This document shows positions 24,733 through 39,800 of a stretch of DNA of 64,000 bases, piece after piece; within the stretch, counting starts at the first letter, position 1, and every line of letters starts with the position of its first letter. This DNA comes from Eucommia ulmoides (taxonomy: Eukaryota > Streptophyta > Magnoliopsida > Garryales > Eucommiaceae). A program made the translations under genes and the position numbers. Below the pieces are notes generated by a model. That model searched no databases. It had not been told where the DNA came from and saw only the letters and a program-made list of their open reading frames with translations. The stretch is taken from positions 620,001 to 684,000 of the forward strand of contig JAENRU010000489.1 of NCBI GenBank assembly GCA_016647705.1, written 5' to 3'.

Positions 24733-24883
24733 GCCTCAACAAAAAAAAAACACACACAGAGGAGAAAAGAGAGATGGACCAGAAATGATATTCATACCCG
24801 GCTATACAGGCCTTTTTCAACACGACATGGAACGCCAAAATGCAACAATAAAAAATGACAATTTTATCCTCTCGACATTAGAT

Positions 24884-27800
24884 TTACTCGACCATGATTC
24901 TAGAGGAGCCGATATCACAATGCTCAGTTGAGGACAAAAGGGTCATTAGTTCAACCACAATTGATCTCATACTTGGTCTCAGTCGAGGATTTTGGTGTGT
25001 GCAAGCTTTGGCAAGTTCGGCCATCTGGAAAAAAAAATCAAATTTATTAATTGAAAAATCATAAGGCGTCCATTGATAAAACTAGGATTAATTTACCTTT
25101 TGGACCGAGTCAAAGGGGTAGTCTTCACCAAGCCTATCATCAACCAGCTTGCACAGCTCCTCTTTAGGATCCGGCAAATTAAGAACTTCTTCAAACTGCA
25201 TATTTATTGTTGATATAAGAATAAAACTAAGGGTCTGTTTGATAACACTGAAAATTAAGTGCTAAAAATTTATAAGCGTTGAATTTATTAAGCGCTGAAT
25301 TTATGAAGTATTTGTTTTTTTAATATTTCCAACATAATCAAATTATCTGTGAATAAATTTGTGCCTATAATAATCTTTACAACTTTCTCTTTCAAAAATA
25401 TTATCTCTACAACTTTTTTTTTCTATTTTTTCTCAATTTATTACTTTCTCTCTCTACAATTGTTTTTATATAGTTTTTTTCTAAAAAAAAAAAAAATTAT
25501 AGTAATGATGTTTAATAGTGGATGTCGTATATAATATTTGATTGCGTTAAGTGGATTAAGTGCGTTAAGTGATGAAGTGAAAGAAAATTAGTCATACATC
25601 ACTTAAAAATTTTGAACTATTTTTAAGTAATAATTAAATTTTAAACGATTGCTTCATGTTGTTATCAAAGACACTTAGGTCCCGTTTGATAATATAATTG
25701 AGCACTTAAAAAAAATTATATTTAGGACTTAATAAAATAAATTTGTTTGATAAGTATAATTAATAGTAATTAATTAATAAAGTGCCACTTAAAAATTTAA
25801 TTTAATGGGTCTAAAATTTTCAGCCACTGGGCCTTGACTTAATTTTTCAAAACTTAATGAGCTCCGCCTTTTTTTCTTTAACTTTTTTTTTTGTTCTTGA
25901 GACATGTTTACATTTCAAGCATATATGATTAACTTAAGAGAGAAAATTGAAATTAAATTATATAATTCCCGATTTATTTATTTTTGCTGTTGTTGTTGAA
26001 CTCTATAGTATTGTTGACTTGTGATAATTCATATATTTGAACTTTTTAGTATGTTACTGGTGTTTTTATTTTATTGTTTTATTCTCAAATTTTTTTCCTC
26101 ATGTATTATCTTGATTTTAGCAAAAATTTAAATTAAGAGTAGTCATGTAAATTAAATAATTTTAAGTCTTCAAATTTTGTACTTATCAAACAGATAAAAA
26201 GAATTCAACACTTAAAAATCATCACTTAAAATTTTAATTTTATGAAATAAGTTTATGATATTTTCAACGCTTAAAATTTTTGCATTTAAAATTTAAACGG
26301 TTATCAAACATGATCTTAATTTGATAAGTGTTTAATGCATTCAATTTTTAAGTAGTTAATTATATTATTAAACTGTCCATAAAATGAGAATACAAGTAAC
26401 TTATGTTATTATATAATTACTTGGGCGGTATTAAAAAGGGCATAAAAAATACCAAGGCGACAAGTCCCTTTGCTTCTTCAATAGCTTCAGTTGCAACGAC
26501 AATGGCTTCTTTAGCAGATATTAGTTCATAAAGAACCACTCCAAAAGCATATACATCTACTTTAGGAGAAATATCACCATAATGACCGTATCTGCATTGC
26601 ATTCAAATCTACCTTAAAAATAAAAGGTAAAAAAAAAAATCCGACAAACAAGAAGTTACATTAGACCAATACCTATATTTTTACAGTTTTTCTACTTGAT
26701 GAACATATGGGAACAAAAGATTTCCAGTTTTGATTATTGAGTTTATCCCACATCAGATGTAGAAGAGGCTAGTGGTCAGGTTACAAGTGTAAAGAAAAAT
26801 TTTACCTAATGAGTTAACTTTGGGGGTTGAGAAAGATCGAAGACTATCCTACACTGGTATTGGAGCTCATGTCACAACAAATCTGACCCAATAGCTATAA
26901 AGGAAGAGATTGGTTGGCCGTCAGCCGACTAAAGGCCTAATATATGAGGGGGAGATTGCTGGGTTTAATCCACAACGGATGTGGAAGGGTTTGGTGGTAA
27001 GGTTATAAATGTGAGGGAAAACCTCATCTCATAAGCTAACTTTAGGGATTGACAAAGACCCAAGACTACCCTACATTGATTACCTTTTTTTAAGCATTAT
27101 AGTAATTATATTTATTTGATATTAGGGGTAGAATAGACTTTTCTTTGTTTTCAAGATTTTTTTATCGTAAGCCTATATAAGTTATCTTTTCTAAGTATTT
27201 TCTTATACTATCTGGATTCATTATTCATAATAAACTTTATCCACATTTCTTCATTTTCTCTTTTATCCTTGGATTCTATGTTATTCATTTATCTTAGCAT
27301 AGTATCACAGATAGGTTTAGGAAGCCTCATTTGTTTGCCCATATGTCTTTTTGAATGTTTATCTTTTCTCTTCTATTTGTTTGATTCCATCACCTGTAAG
27401 GCGAGGTTGTATGTGAGGGTGAGTGTTAGAAGCCCACATCGAAACTATGAGGTTTCCCAAAGTATTATATATATGAAAGGAATTATTCTATTTGATAACA
27501 TATGATTATAGGTTGGAATTACTCTACTTGATACTATATGGTTTTAGGGTGAAACCTCATAATGTTAAGAACATTTTATAATTTAAAAAAAAATGTCAAA
27601 AAAGATACTTTTGCTTAAAAGCAGAAGAAAATAAAATAAAATTATCTTTAAGAGATACTATCTACTATTATCCCCATATGGTCCTGTTTAACTCAAATGA
27701 GTTTCTTAGGATGTGGGGATAATTTGAGTAGAGAGATCCTACTTAGGTTGATGTCTTGAAAAATAAAAATTAAATAAAAAATATGTAAAATCATGTTTTT

Positions 27801-29776
27801 ATTTTTTTTTTAAATATTTTTTTAAGTGCAAAACAAAAGCTACTTATAATCTTCTTTGCTTCTAATAACATTAAAAAAATAAAAAGAGTGTTACCAAATA
27901 GTGCCTACGGAATTAAATATTGAACAAGTTAAGACAACCAATTAGAAATGATGAGAAGCTTGGTAAAATGAATCTTACTCCGGCGGCATGTAGCCAAAAG
28001 TACCCACAAGACGCGAGCCCATAGAAGCACTGCCGACTTCAGTCAGTTTTGTCAGCCCAAAATCAGCAACCTGTTAGAAAAGTTGCCAACTTTCAATATC
28101 TTAAAACTAGACAAAAAAAAAAATACATCCAAGTAAGATAATTTCATGCACTTTCAACCTTTGCGTGGTAGTTTTTGTCAATCAATATGTTAGCCGATTT
28201 GATATCGCAATGAATATAAACTGGTATGGTATGCTCATGGATGTATTCAAGTGCCTTAGCTGAATCAACGGCTATTTGTATTCTAGTAGACCATGGCAAA
28301 GTGTCTGTCCCTACACACAAAAAAAAAAAAAATAAGGGGCGAATTTAACCTTAAACTGTATGCAATTCATGTCGGGAATTGATTTTAGAGAACAAGTTAT
28401 TATTCTCACCTGAACCGCGAAGATGTTGGCTTAAGTTACCATTCTCAATGAATTCATAGATTAAAAACAAGGAACCCTCAACACAGTATCCGATGAGACG
28501 CACCTACATTCATGTATAACTCATTAGAGTCCCATTCTCATCTATTCAATGGTATACATTTTCGGGAGACATTTTCAAGGCATATTTACAAAGGACATTT
28601 TAGTGAAACATTTTAGACCGCTATATCATCATAAAAATCAAGAGACACGATTGAAGGAGAAGAAATTTTGAAAATTAGGGTTACCACCCAATCTCTCTCA
28701 TTTGACACCTTTCCCTCTCTCTCTCTGAGGTTTTGAAATCCTACATTTAATCTTTACTTTATTTTTATTTTTACATCACATCTTTTGAATTTTACAGTGG
28801 ATCGTATTTTACATTTTATACATTAATTATGTTATATGAATATTTTCGAGTATTTGAGCGAGAAGGAAGAGACTGGAGTTGCCCATAAAGCCTCTTAAAA
28901 AAATTCAGGCGCGTAGCAGGTGAATGTTTTCTTTCTAAAATTATAATGGGGATAATAACTTGAACCATAATTGAATGATTAAGAAACTTCATATGTTCAA
29001 ATTAAAACCATGGGAACCAAAGTGTGATTTTTATCAAACTCTAGTGGGACAAAGTATCAAAACCCCTAACTATTAACATTCATTGTGTAATATCCCAAAA
29101 AATTATATTTTTGAAAATAATATTTTATTAAAAATAAGTTAAATATTTTTTGGGAGTCATTTTGTTTATTACTGAAAGTCCTGGAAAATCGGATTGTTAC
29201 ACATTGCCACATAAATATTGAGTAAAGCGACATAAGTACTCTATAGCCACAAAGTATGTCAAAAAGGGAAAGAGTAATACCAAATTCAAGTGAAGAACAT
29301 GTGTTAAAACATTTAGTTCGGCAAGGAACTCTTTTGTCGCTCGCATATCCATCTTTTTTATTGCAGTTTTCTGCATTCATATGTTAAAGAGAGTCAGGGA
29401 AATCATTAAGAAGGAAAATTCTAAGAACTTGATGTTTGGGCTCAAACCGACCCCTACATCAACAACAATGATAAACCCAGAACCAAAAAACACCAAAGAA
29501 AGGGAATCTAACAGAGAAAAATCAACATGAGGAAAATTAACATAGTTCGATGCAAGTCTAATCCACCACAAAGAGAAATCAAATATATATTGAGAAACAT
29601 GCTTTACAAGTTTACAATACAAACATGTGTCTACAATCTTAAACATCTGCACACGTGTTGCTACAATACATCACCTAGAACTCAAAGGAATAAGTCCTAT
29701 ATACATATATAGGTATATGTGTGTGTATATGTATAATTGTTGCTACAATACATCACCTACAACTCCAAGGAATGAG

Positions 29777-29818
<42 letters not shown>

Positions 29819-32800
29819 CACAAGCCCCATGGTCTCCACAAAAATGCCTAGTTTCCTACCAAACAAGCTCCAAGAATCAAGAGAAAAAGAGGGAGGGGAA
29901 CAAATACGAAACATCGAGTAGTTCCACAAAACAGGAAACATGATAGCGTCACTGCCAATTCGATCACCTTTTTTTTTCTTTTTCTTTTTCCTTTTTTTTT
30001 TTAATTCACACACCCACTCACATGTTCTACCAATCTATCACCTCTTCATTTGTCAAAGATGTCTGTAGCTTCCCAGCTCCCAATCTCGCCTTCGTCCCTG
30101 TTTATTTCCAAGGCAGTGAGGCACAATCAGCCTAAAATCCATATATTCTCCCACTTTAGAGGGTGAACGTGTACATCGACAAACATTCTCTCTCCAACTC
30201 CCACTCACCATAAAAACTCGCTCTACACCCGTAATTTCCCTTGTAGTCCTCAAAATCACCGAGGCCAATGGAGGCTGCACATAACCTCAACTAATCAACC
30301 GTTACCATCGTTGTCAACATATCCCCAACATTCTTTTGAATGTGAATCTTCTCAAGTGCAATCTAATCATCATTCAACAGTGATCGAATGAATGGAACTT
30401 GATGACAACATGTCTAGTCCTAGAATGAAAAGGCCGAATTCTTTGACAAGTGTATTGCACTTTGACCACCGTTGCTACACAACTTAGGATCTTTTTCTCC
30501 TTATTCCAACTTTTGAAGTGATTGAACCACACCTTCTCCTTGCACACTTCTTTCACTACAACATATTCCTCTTCAGTTGTTAAAATAGATAAAACCTTTT
30601 GCAACTGAGAAACCCAACTAGGGAGAGTTCGAAATACCTTTCCAGTGGTGTGCTAAGAAGTTTTTCATCTTCCATGTTGAATCTACCAAGTACTCTGAAT
30701 GTGAAAATTTCAATAATATGCTTAGATTCATTTCATTGCGCGAAGATCCTTCATATCGAACTCCTCAGACAACCTATGCTTAAGAGTAAGAGTAAGGGCA
30801 TTCATTGGCGCGAGGACCCATCAAGACCAACCCTAAAATTTTAGGTTTGTGTAAAGGGTTTAGGCACATAGAGCAGGGCAAGGGTTTTAAATTTTAGGCC
30901 AATTAAATTTAGGGCCATATTAGGGCTCTAAGTTTTTAGAACTGGCCGGACCATAATATTTTAATATATAAATTCTTTACATTTTAAGGTAATTTTTATT
31001 CTTATTTGATACGAAAAAATATTTTAAAAAAAACAACACAAATTATTGTTGGAAAAAATAATTTATCGTCGGCAGGGTCGGGTAACGCAAATATTTCGAA
31101 GGACAAGGCTTAGGCCATGATATAAGGCAAAATCTTCGGTCGGGGGCCTTACTAAAACACCTAATTACCCCTATATATCAAGCTCGAACCCAACCCATGG
31201 ACACCCCTAGTTAAGAGTAGTGAACTCTTCCAAACTACGACATGCAACAAACATTTCCTCTAAATACAAAAGGTGAATCTAATAAGAATTGGTAACAATT
31301 GCGCTTCCAGAAGTCATCGTTCTTCATGAAAGCGTCGAACTTCTTATACCATTACCTTAGAGCTTATTTCAAATTGTACTAGCTTACACACCAATTCTTT
31401 ATTCTCCTTAACCGCATGACCCTGCAGTTTATGCATGCAGATGTCTTCTACAAAATAATCACAAAGAAATGCAGTTTTTATATCCAACCACTCTAGATGC
31501 AAATCATGCACTGCAACTCGATAAAGCACAATATAGAAGGATGTGGATTTTAGCACAATAAAAAAAAATTAAAAGTAATCTATATCGACTTTTTGATCAA
31601 AGCCCTTGACCAACAACCTCCTCTTGTATCTCCTGGTACAATCACGTTCCACTTTCCACCAGCACACCCATTATTGTGAAGGGTCATCTTTTCCTTTGGA
31701 ACTTTAACCAATTCCCAAGTTTAGTTCGACACGAAAAAGTCCATCTCATCTCTTATAGTAAGATCTCACTTCTTTTGTGTCTCAACATGTAAAGCTTCTT
31801 CATAAAAGATTGTTCATTATTACCTGTCAACAATAGATAATATAAGGAAAGAGAATATTGTTGTAGTGGCCTGATTTTCCAGGTAGATCTCCTCAAGGGA
31901 GGAGTAGATTGCTCTTGTTGATCTTCCAAATAGACGTAGGACCAATCTGCAGCCTCAATGTGCACATACGGAGTGCAATCTAACACGATGAGGTAAGAGC
32001 AATGTTGCAAAAGGTGTTTCATGGGCGAGCCCATGCCAAGCGCAGAGGAGGGGCATGGTAGAGTTCCCCTGGGCTCTGAGTTAGGCGAAATGCTCCTCGG
32101 GCATACACCCCAGTTTTTTTTTGGCAGAGCCTCGGCCTTAAAAATTGGGCAAAACCCTAGGCTTGGGGCATAAGCCCATCCCTGCTTAGGCAAAGAGGCA
32201 TGAATCACCATGCTTCTGGCACGTTCAATAATGGTTCTATTCATCCGATTAGTAAGCCTATTATGTCTGATTTCTTTTGAACTATCACTGACCTTTTAAT
32301 GCCATTTGTTGCACAAAATTTGTCAACTCCTCTCAATATTCACTCTCATCTGATTTGAAGCAATTATTATTATTATTGTTGATGTTATTTTATAAAAAAA
32401 ATTTACTCAATTGCAGGGTCCCTCTAAATTGGTCATGCTCTTGTGTCAGACTCACGATTCCCCGCTTCTTACTGAGAATTTCGCATCAAACTCGCTCGTA
32501 TCATGTTAGAACCTCATTCCTATCACATCTAAACCTCAAAATAACTTATTTTTTCCACATATTTTAGCCGAAAACGTATTTCAAAAAAAAAAAAAAAAAA
32601 CATGAAATAGGCCTTTTCAAACAAAGGGTTAATTAAACTTTACCCTCCTGTGGTTTGAAAATCGCCATTTATCTTCCTTGTGGTTAGATTTTCAACCCAC
32701 TTACCCCCTTGATATTGGGGGTAAGTGCAACAAATATCTGATCAGAAGGGGGTAAGTGATGATTTCCAAACCACAGGGGGTAAAGTGCAAATTGCCAAAC

Positions 32801-33787
32801 CACAGGGAGTAAAGTGCTATTAACCCTCAAACAAATATTGTATTGTAAAAATATATTATTTCAATGTAAATTGGTACATTACCAAATACATTATATATTT
32901 CTCTAAAAAAAGTTACTTCTTAAGAGCTCCAAATATGTGAACCTCTCAAATTTCAACGATTCCCCGCTCCCACTCCCCTCCCCACTTCATGTAACTACGC
33001 GTTTTTGTATAAATAGCATTGATACAAGGTTACAAACCTGGCCTCTTAGCTCAGCATAGTAAACAGATCCATAGCCACCTTGACCGATCTTGTTAGCCAA
33101 ACTGAAGTCATCTGTAGCCTTGGCAAGCTCTTCATATGAGAAGTTAACTGATTTATAACCAGTGATACATGCAATCCCAAGGGCACCACGACCACCGAAC
33201 ATTCCTGATCCTGAAGCTTTATCCATGCTTCCGTTACCTATATAAGGAGTAAAGGGAAAAAAAGAAAGTTAATTACTAGGTACTAATTATATATGAAGTT
33301 TGCAGCAAAAGATCGGTTTCCTTAAAGCCTACATTAAATTTCATGTTTTATAAAGCCTGCCATGGATCGGTCTCTTACAGTGCTTGGCGGCTTGTCTAAT
33401 AGATCACACCTTTGGCATATATACTAAAAGTTGATCTGCCTACAAAGTTCGTCCAACCCCAAACTCTACGACTAAAGGTGGAGTAGACTCTTCAACTCAT
33501 TCGCTAGCTGAAGGCTCACCAAACCAATTTAAGTAGAGATGGCACAAAAAACTGAACCGATAGGTAAGCGAGAGAAACCGAATTGAATGGTCTGGTTTTA
33601 AAACCGACTAAATGGTTTGGTTACGGTTTTGATTTAAAAATTAGCAACCGGAGCGGTTTTGGTTTCGGTTTTAGTTTTGGGATAGAAACTGTGAAACTGA
33701 ACCGCGGAACCGAACCATGAAAAAAATATTTTAAAAATATTTTAATACATATATACCCTTATTTTTTTTATATATTTACATTTTAAC

Positions 33788-33822
<35 letters not shown>

Positions 33823-36800
33823 CACTTTAAGCCCCTCTCACTAAAAAAAAAACTGTATGTTAGGACACTTTTATTAGAACACTATATGTGATGTGCCTTA
33901 TAAAGGTGATTTTTGAGACACAAAATTGAAAGTGTCCTATAAATATAAAATTAATATTTTTAATATTGAATTTCTTATTATTTTATTAAAAACTAATATA
34001 TATAATCAAATGTTTAAAAAGCAAAAAGTAATATCCTGATAAAATCAAATTAGTGAAAAAAAAAATTAATATTTTATATATAATATAAAGGGACAACAAA
34101 TAGTGCCATAAAAACGAAAAAATTATTATGGCACAATTTTATATCTTATTGTAATTAAATAATTTAATTATAGGTCAATTAATTGTGCCCTAATAGATAT
34201 AATAAAATAAAAAATTAAAAAAAATTAAAAAAAAAAGATTAAAATTGAAATTAAAGGTCAATTAATAGTGCAGATATAATAAAATCAATTAATATTTTAT
34301 GTTTGATATTTTAACTATGTTTTTGTTTATATATAAAAAAACAATGATATGCGGTTTTAATTTTATTTTTTGTTTTTATAAAATTAAAAAATCTTAAATG
34401 GTTTCGCGATTCACGGTTTTGGTTTTAGTTTTGCGTAAATTTAAATAGTTTGGTTTTAAAAACGAACCAACGGTTTTGGTTTTGGTTTTGATTTTATATG
34501 AAACTGGACCAAAACCGAACCAGTGACATCCCTAAATTTAAGGCTTAATTAACTAGCGATTTGGGCGCACTCGATGAGTGTGCAACTTCTATAAATAGAG
34601 AAATAAATTAAAGAGAGATTAAAATATACTCATTAAGGGTATTATTGATATTTCACATGTTGATACAACAAAAAATAACTACCACGCCTTCCTCTCCCTT
34701 TAAATATAGAATTGAATGCATCAAACAAGATGCAATGATTTCCTTGCATAAGCTCACCTGCCTGTCTCTTCCCTCTGCAAAATCCAACATAAAAGCAAAA
34801 TGCAAAGAATGCAGTTCCTGCAACTGCTGCAACAATTATCCCAGCAATGCCTCCATCAGAGAATCTTGCTTTAGAAAAAAAAAAATATATAGATTTGAGA
34901 TTGAGAGAGTATCAAAATCCACGACGACAACTCAACTCTGAGCTCAAGTAGAAATATTCAAATAAGTTGGGTGAGCAAAGAAAACCCTACCGTTTGATCT
35001 GCAAAGAGGAAAGAAGGACAATCAGATGTAAACAAACTCAAAACGAACTTTGTTGAAAGCAAGAAACCTTGGGGTTTTATATTTGTTACCTAGAACTATG
35101 ATAAGCTCCGTTTTGATCTGCAATGAACATAAAAATATGTAATCATAAACTTTGAAAGGCAATCCCTACAGAAAAGCAAAAGGGTCGTGCAAGTTTGCCA
35201 TCAAACAAGAAAATAAAAAAGGATTTTTTTTATCTTTTCTTTTATTTATTTATTTTTATTTTTATTTTTTTTGGGTGGGGGTGCCACTATAAGACTAGTA
35301 GATCAAATGCCGCAATTAGTCCATTAATAAAAGTATAATTCCAAGGACAAACTATGTCTTAGCGGACCAAAATATACCCCTTTCCACATAAATACTCACA
35401 CATTAGCACGGGATCCATAAAAATAAAAATAAAAAAATAAAAAATCAATAAATATATATAGTTAAGTGTGTTGAGTTATTGAGTGACAGAATAATAATGT
35501 GTGTGAAGCCTATAGAATACTGAGATGTACAAGGGTGCCGATACATAAGGAAGATTAGGGTTTGGAAGATTAGGGTGCCTATACACACACACACCCCCAT
35601 AGAGTAAGCCGATAATCACTTGAGTTTGGAAAGTAAATGCAATACGTTCGGATTGATAGGACTTGGTAATGCTGACTAAGTGGAGGCAAACTACTAGCCC
35701 AGAGATGACCCAAGAGGGAGTGAATTGGGTCTTCAAAAAAAAATATCCTTCTTATGTGTGTTTAAAAAAATCCTCAAAATATTCTTTAATATGATTAGTG
35801 TAAATATGCACTTATGCAGAAGAGATATAGAACAATAATTACACAACGCAAAGTAAAACAACCAAAGAGAGTAAAGGATACAGACAATCACATACACAAG
35901 ACACAAGGATTTATAGTAGTTCGACAAAATTCCTTGCCTACAACTACTCCTCCAAACTCCCACGGAAAGTTCTAATTTCACTAATGCATTTATTAAGATT
36001 CACTCTTATAAATCCATAATCCCTTTCCCATGCAAGATTAAACCCTCTACCAAGATTCACTCTCTTGGATTTCTTCACACGATCATCTTCACTGGAAAAA
36101 TCTTGCCGCCATTCTAAAGGGAGCTCCTAACGTGGCAAAAGCAAGTGGATCAACAATGTTGATGTGGTAATGATTTCAAATGGTGTTGTATCGCTGATGC
36201 TTACGTGGTAATGTCGTGCCATAATTCATTGTATTCAACCCCCCCTACGGGCAATGCATGCAGCCTAACATGCTAAGACCCATAGATATATATATTAACA
36301 AAATGGACTTCTTGTTAGGATTTTTATTCCTTATAGATCTAAATCTATAACACCTTAATCAACATGTTAAATCACCAAGAATTCCAATGTACACGTAAAT
36401 TACGTACCTGGATCCATTACGATCAATTGACTTCTGATGTGGAATCCTGGGATAATCAATCATGAGAAGAATACGGATCGAGCGGGTACGTGACCTTCCT
36501 CAACCAAATCTACGGAGTTCCTCAATGGGATTTGCGATTCACTTCCAGATAGGAAGAGTGAGCCGTCTAGACGATTTGATATATTGGGGACCATAACCCT
36601 AATATCATCTATATATAGTGTAATTAGGGTTCCCAAAATTCCCTAATCACCCTAACAGTTTCTGGTATCTACTCATTTAACCCACATTTTTTTTAGTAGT
36701 CTATGGGTTTATCCAAATTAATTGAATCACTTAATTTTAACCCATTAAATTTAAATAGCAAATATAATTGTATTAGTAATATGTTGCCCAAAATCAGATC

Positions 36801-39800
36801 AGGAAATAAAATTTCCTAACAATCTCCTATTTAGGCTACATATTATCCCTGAAACAATTATATCACAAAATTCATTAGGCGCGCATCCGTATGCTATTTT
36901 ATCCTTAGACTTCTCCTTAAACAATCTGATCTATCTCATATTCTAGCAATGGAATTATCGCAACTTATATCATAATACAGTCATGACTAAACCACGATGA
37001 TCATCATACTAATATACTCGATGACATAGATCAAATGTGGATGAGTAGCATGGAAATTACATCTAATGTGATCTTAAACATGCCTATTTCCAACTGGTCC
37101 AATTTTAGTCTTTAGTGAGATCAATTCAAAGTCCTTAATGCAACGCAAACATTACAAACAAAAATAAACCATCAACTTTATTCTGTAGAAAACTTAAACA
37201 ATTCAATGTTCAAAGCAAAACATATAGAACAAAAATGACTTTCACAAAACCAAGGTATTATCATAAATAACACCCATGTGAGTGGTGTGCTCATGAAAAA
37301 CTTTAGGGTTTTAGCCCTTGGTTAATGGGTCCTCTAACATAGAATTAATCCCTATGTGTTCTATAGCAATCTGTTTATCCTAAACTCTCCTTAACAACCA
37401 AAATCTTGATGTCGATAAATTTCGACTTCGTCGAGCTCCGGTTGTTGTTGGAGTAAAGAACTGTTGAGTTATTGTCACAATAAATTTTCAATGGCCTTTC
37501 AATGCTATCTACCACACACAACCCAATGACAAAGTTCTGTAACCATATTCCATGATTGGACACCTCATAGCAAGCAATAAACTATGTTGCCATGGTTTCT
37601 GCTTAGCAGACTTCCATGAGATAGCTCCTCCAGCCAACGTAAAGATGTAGCCTGATATAGAGCGTCTACTATCTTGGTGATAGGTGTGATCTACCTATAT
37701 ATTTCAAACTGATTTTGTTAGTTTTCGAGTATTTTTTATAGCGTTTTTATGTGTTTTAATATGTTTTTATTCTTTTTACTATAAATCAGGTGTGTGAGGT
37801 AAAAAGGTATGAAAACAAAGCATAAACGATCAAATCGGATCAAACACGGTGAAAGAACGGTAGAAAATAGGAAAGGAGACAATATTCTGCAAAGAATCCC
37901 ACCATCGCGGTGTCCAGACCATAGTCGCCACTCAGGCGAAGATCAAACCGACCTACTCACCACTGCGGCAGTCAGCTCTGCACCAGATTAGATATTTTTT
38001 TTATATTTTTTCTATTTAATCCCCTCTCCTCTCATCTCATTTCTTCATCTCTGGCCATTAGAGACCTTAAGGATTAGAATAAAATAGAGAGAGAGTTTGG
38101 GGAGTGCTAAAATAATTCCGAATTAGAAGATTACCACGCAGAAAAAGGAAAAGCGAACGTTGAACGGTTTTAGCGGCTAAACTTCAGACTACGGCTAAGT
38201 TCATCCGTTTCTTCTTTTATTTCTTAACTTCGATAGTTGTTTGAGCATGTTTAGCTCTATTTTAATTGTAAATATGATTATGGCCATAGGCTAAACTTTG
38301 ATTTTCTAAGGGATCAAGATTATTTATAAAAATAGAGTTTTGTTTGAGTTGTGTTTCTTTAATGATTGTTCTTCGTTATTCTGATTGTGTTTACCGTTAT
38401 TCTATGATTATATGCTAGTTTAAATACATTAAGAATACAGGGTTTGACACTCGGGAGAGGTAACCCCGAATTCGGACTAAGTTAAACACAACGCGACGAT
38501 CCAATAACCCGGGAGGGAGTTGGAGAGTGTGCAATCAATTACGTTGGGGTGAGACTCACGTGACCTAGAGTCGTTAAGACGTTGAGGGGAACTTCTTCAT
38601 TGACACAAAGTCGCGTATTCCCCGTCTTACACTCGAGAGAGGTGGCGAGGGAGGTTACGAACTGAGATTGTCGGATAGGTCGAACGTCATTATTGTAAAC
38701 TAAAGGAAATTAAATGCGTTTAAGTAAATAAAGTTAATCCCTAGATAATCCATCACCTAACCATCTCGTATTAGTATAATTAGTATAGATTAATTAGTAG
38801 TAAATTAATTTAGTATATTTTAATTTAAAATCATTCTTTTTAGCCTAAATAAAATTAGTTTATGATAATTGCGGTATTCGATAATAACGACAACCAATCC
38901 CTGTGGACACGATACCCCTACTCTCCCCATCTATACTAAAACTTGACCCGTACACTTGCGGTGAAAGTAGCGACGTATTTATGCGCTACCAAGTTTTTGG
39001 CGTCGTTGCCGAGGATTGGGTTATTATCGATATTGTGAATAAATGACTCAATTTTACTTTAGGCATTTCTTTTGTATATAATTTTTGTTTTGTAGTTTTA
39101 TTTTTATTTCTTATGCAGAGTACTTGGAGATGTTAGATCGACAGGTATTGATGCATTCATTTCAACGGGATTCCAAGTCGTTTTATAGTGCTTGACCACG
39201 CACATAAGCCGGTGAGACGTGTCGTTGAAAGATTGAGTCATCCAGAGCAATATCTCACCAAGCTTGAGGGCGTTCTGAGTATGTCGGGCCGAGGACATTA
39301 AACCACACATTTCTTGGGAGGCAACCCAAGGTCAAAAATAAATTAAATCTGTCAAAGTCGAATTCATTCAGAGGCGAGATTCTCTCGCCTCCCAGGTACG
39401 TGTTCTAAACCCCCTTCGTCAACATACTTTAATTTCCTATATGTTGAGATTGATGATTGGGCCGTTGAGAACACTGTCCCTTTTAAGTTTGGAAGTGATG
39501 TGTAGTATTCAGTATTGTTAGTTTATGTTGTTTTGTTTTTACCATATTGCATGTTTGTTTAGTGAAGAATGTTTTAGTGTTGTTGTTGTGTGCATGTTGA
39601 GTTTTGCGTTCATTTAGACCGTTACCCGATGATGACATTATCCCCTGGTTGTTTTCGAGGTCAAGGGTAATACCCATGCATTTCTGTGTGCTTGATAATG
39701 CTTTTTGGTGAAAATTATTGTAGATCCTAATTTGTACGAGCACATAGACTCAATATATTTCTATTCAATTGATTTGAGGCCAATTATCGATTAGCCAAAT

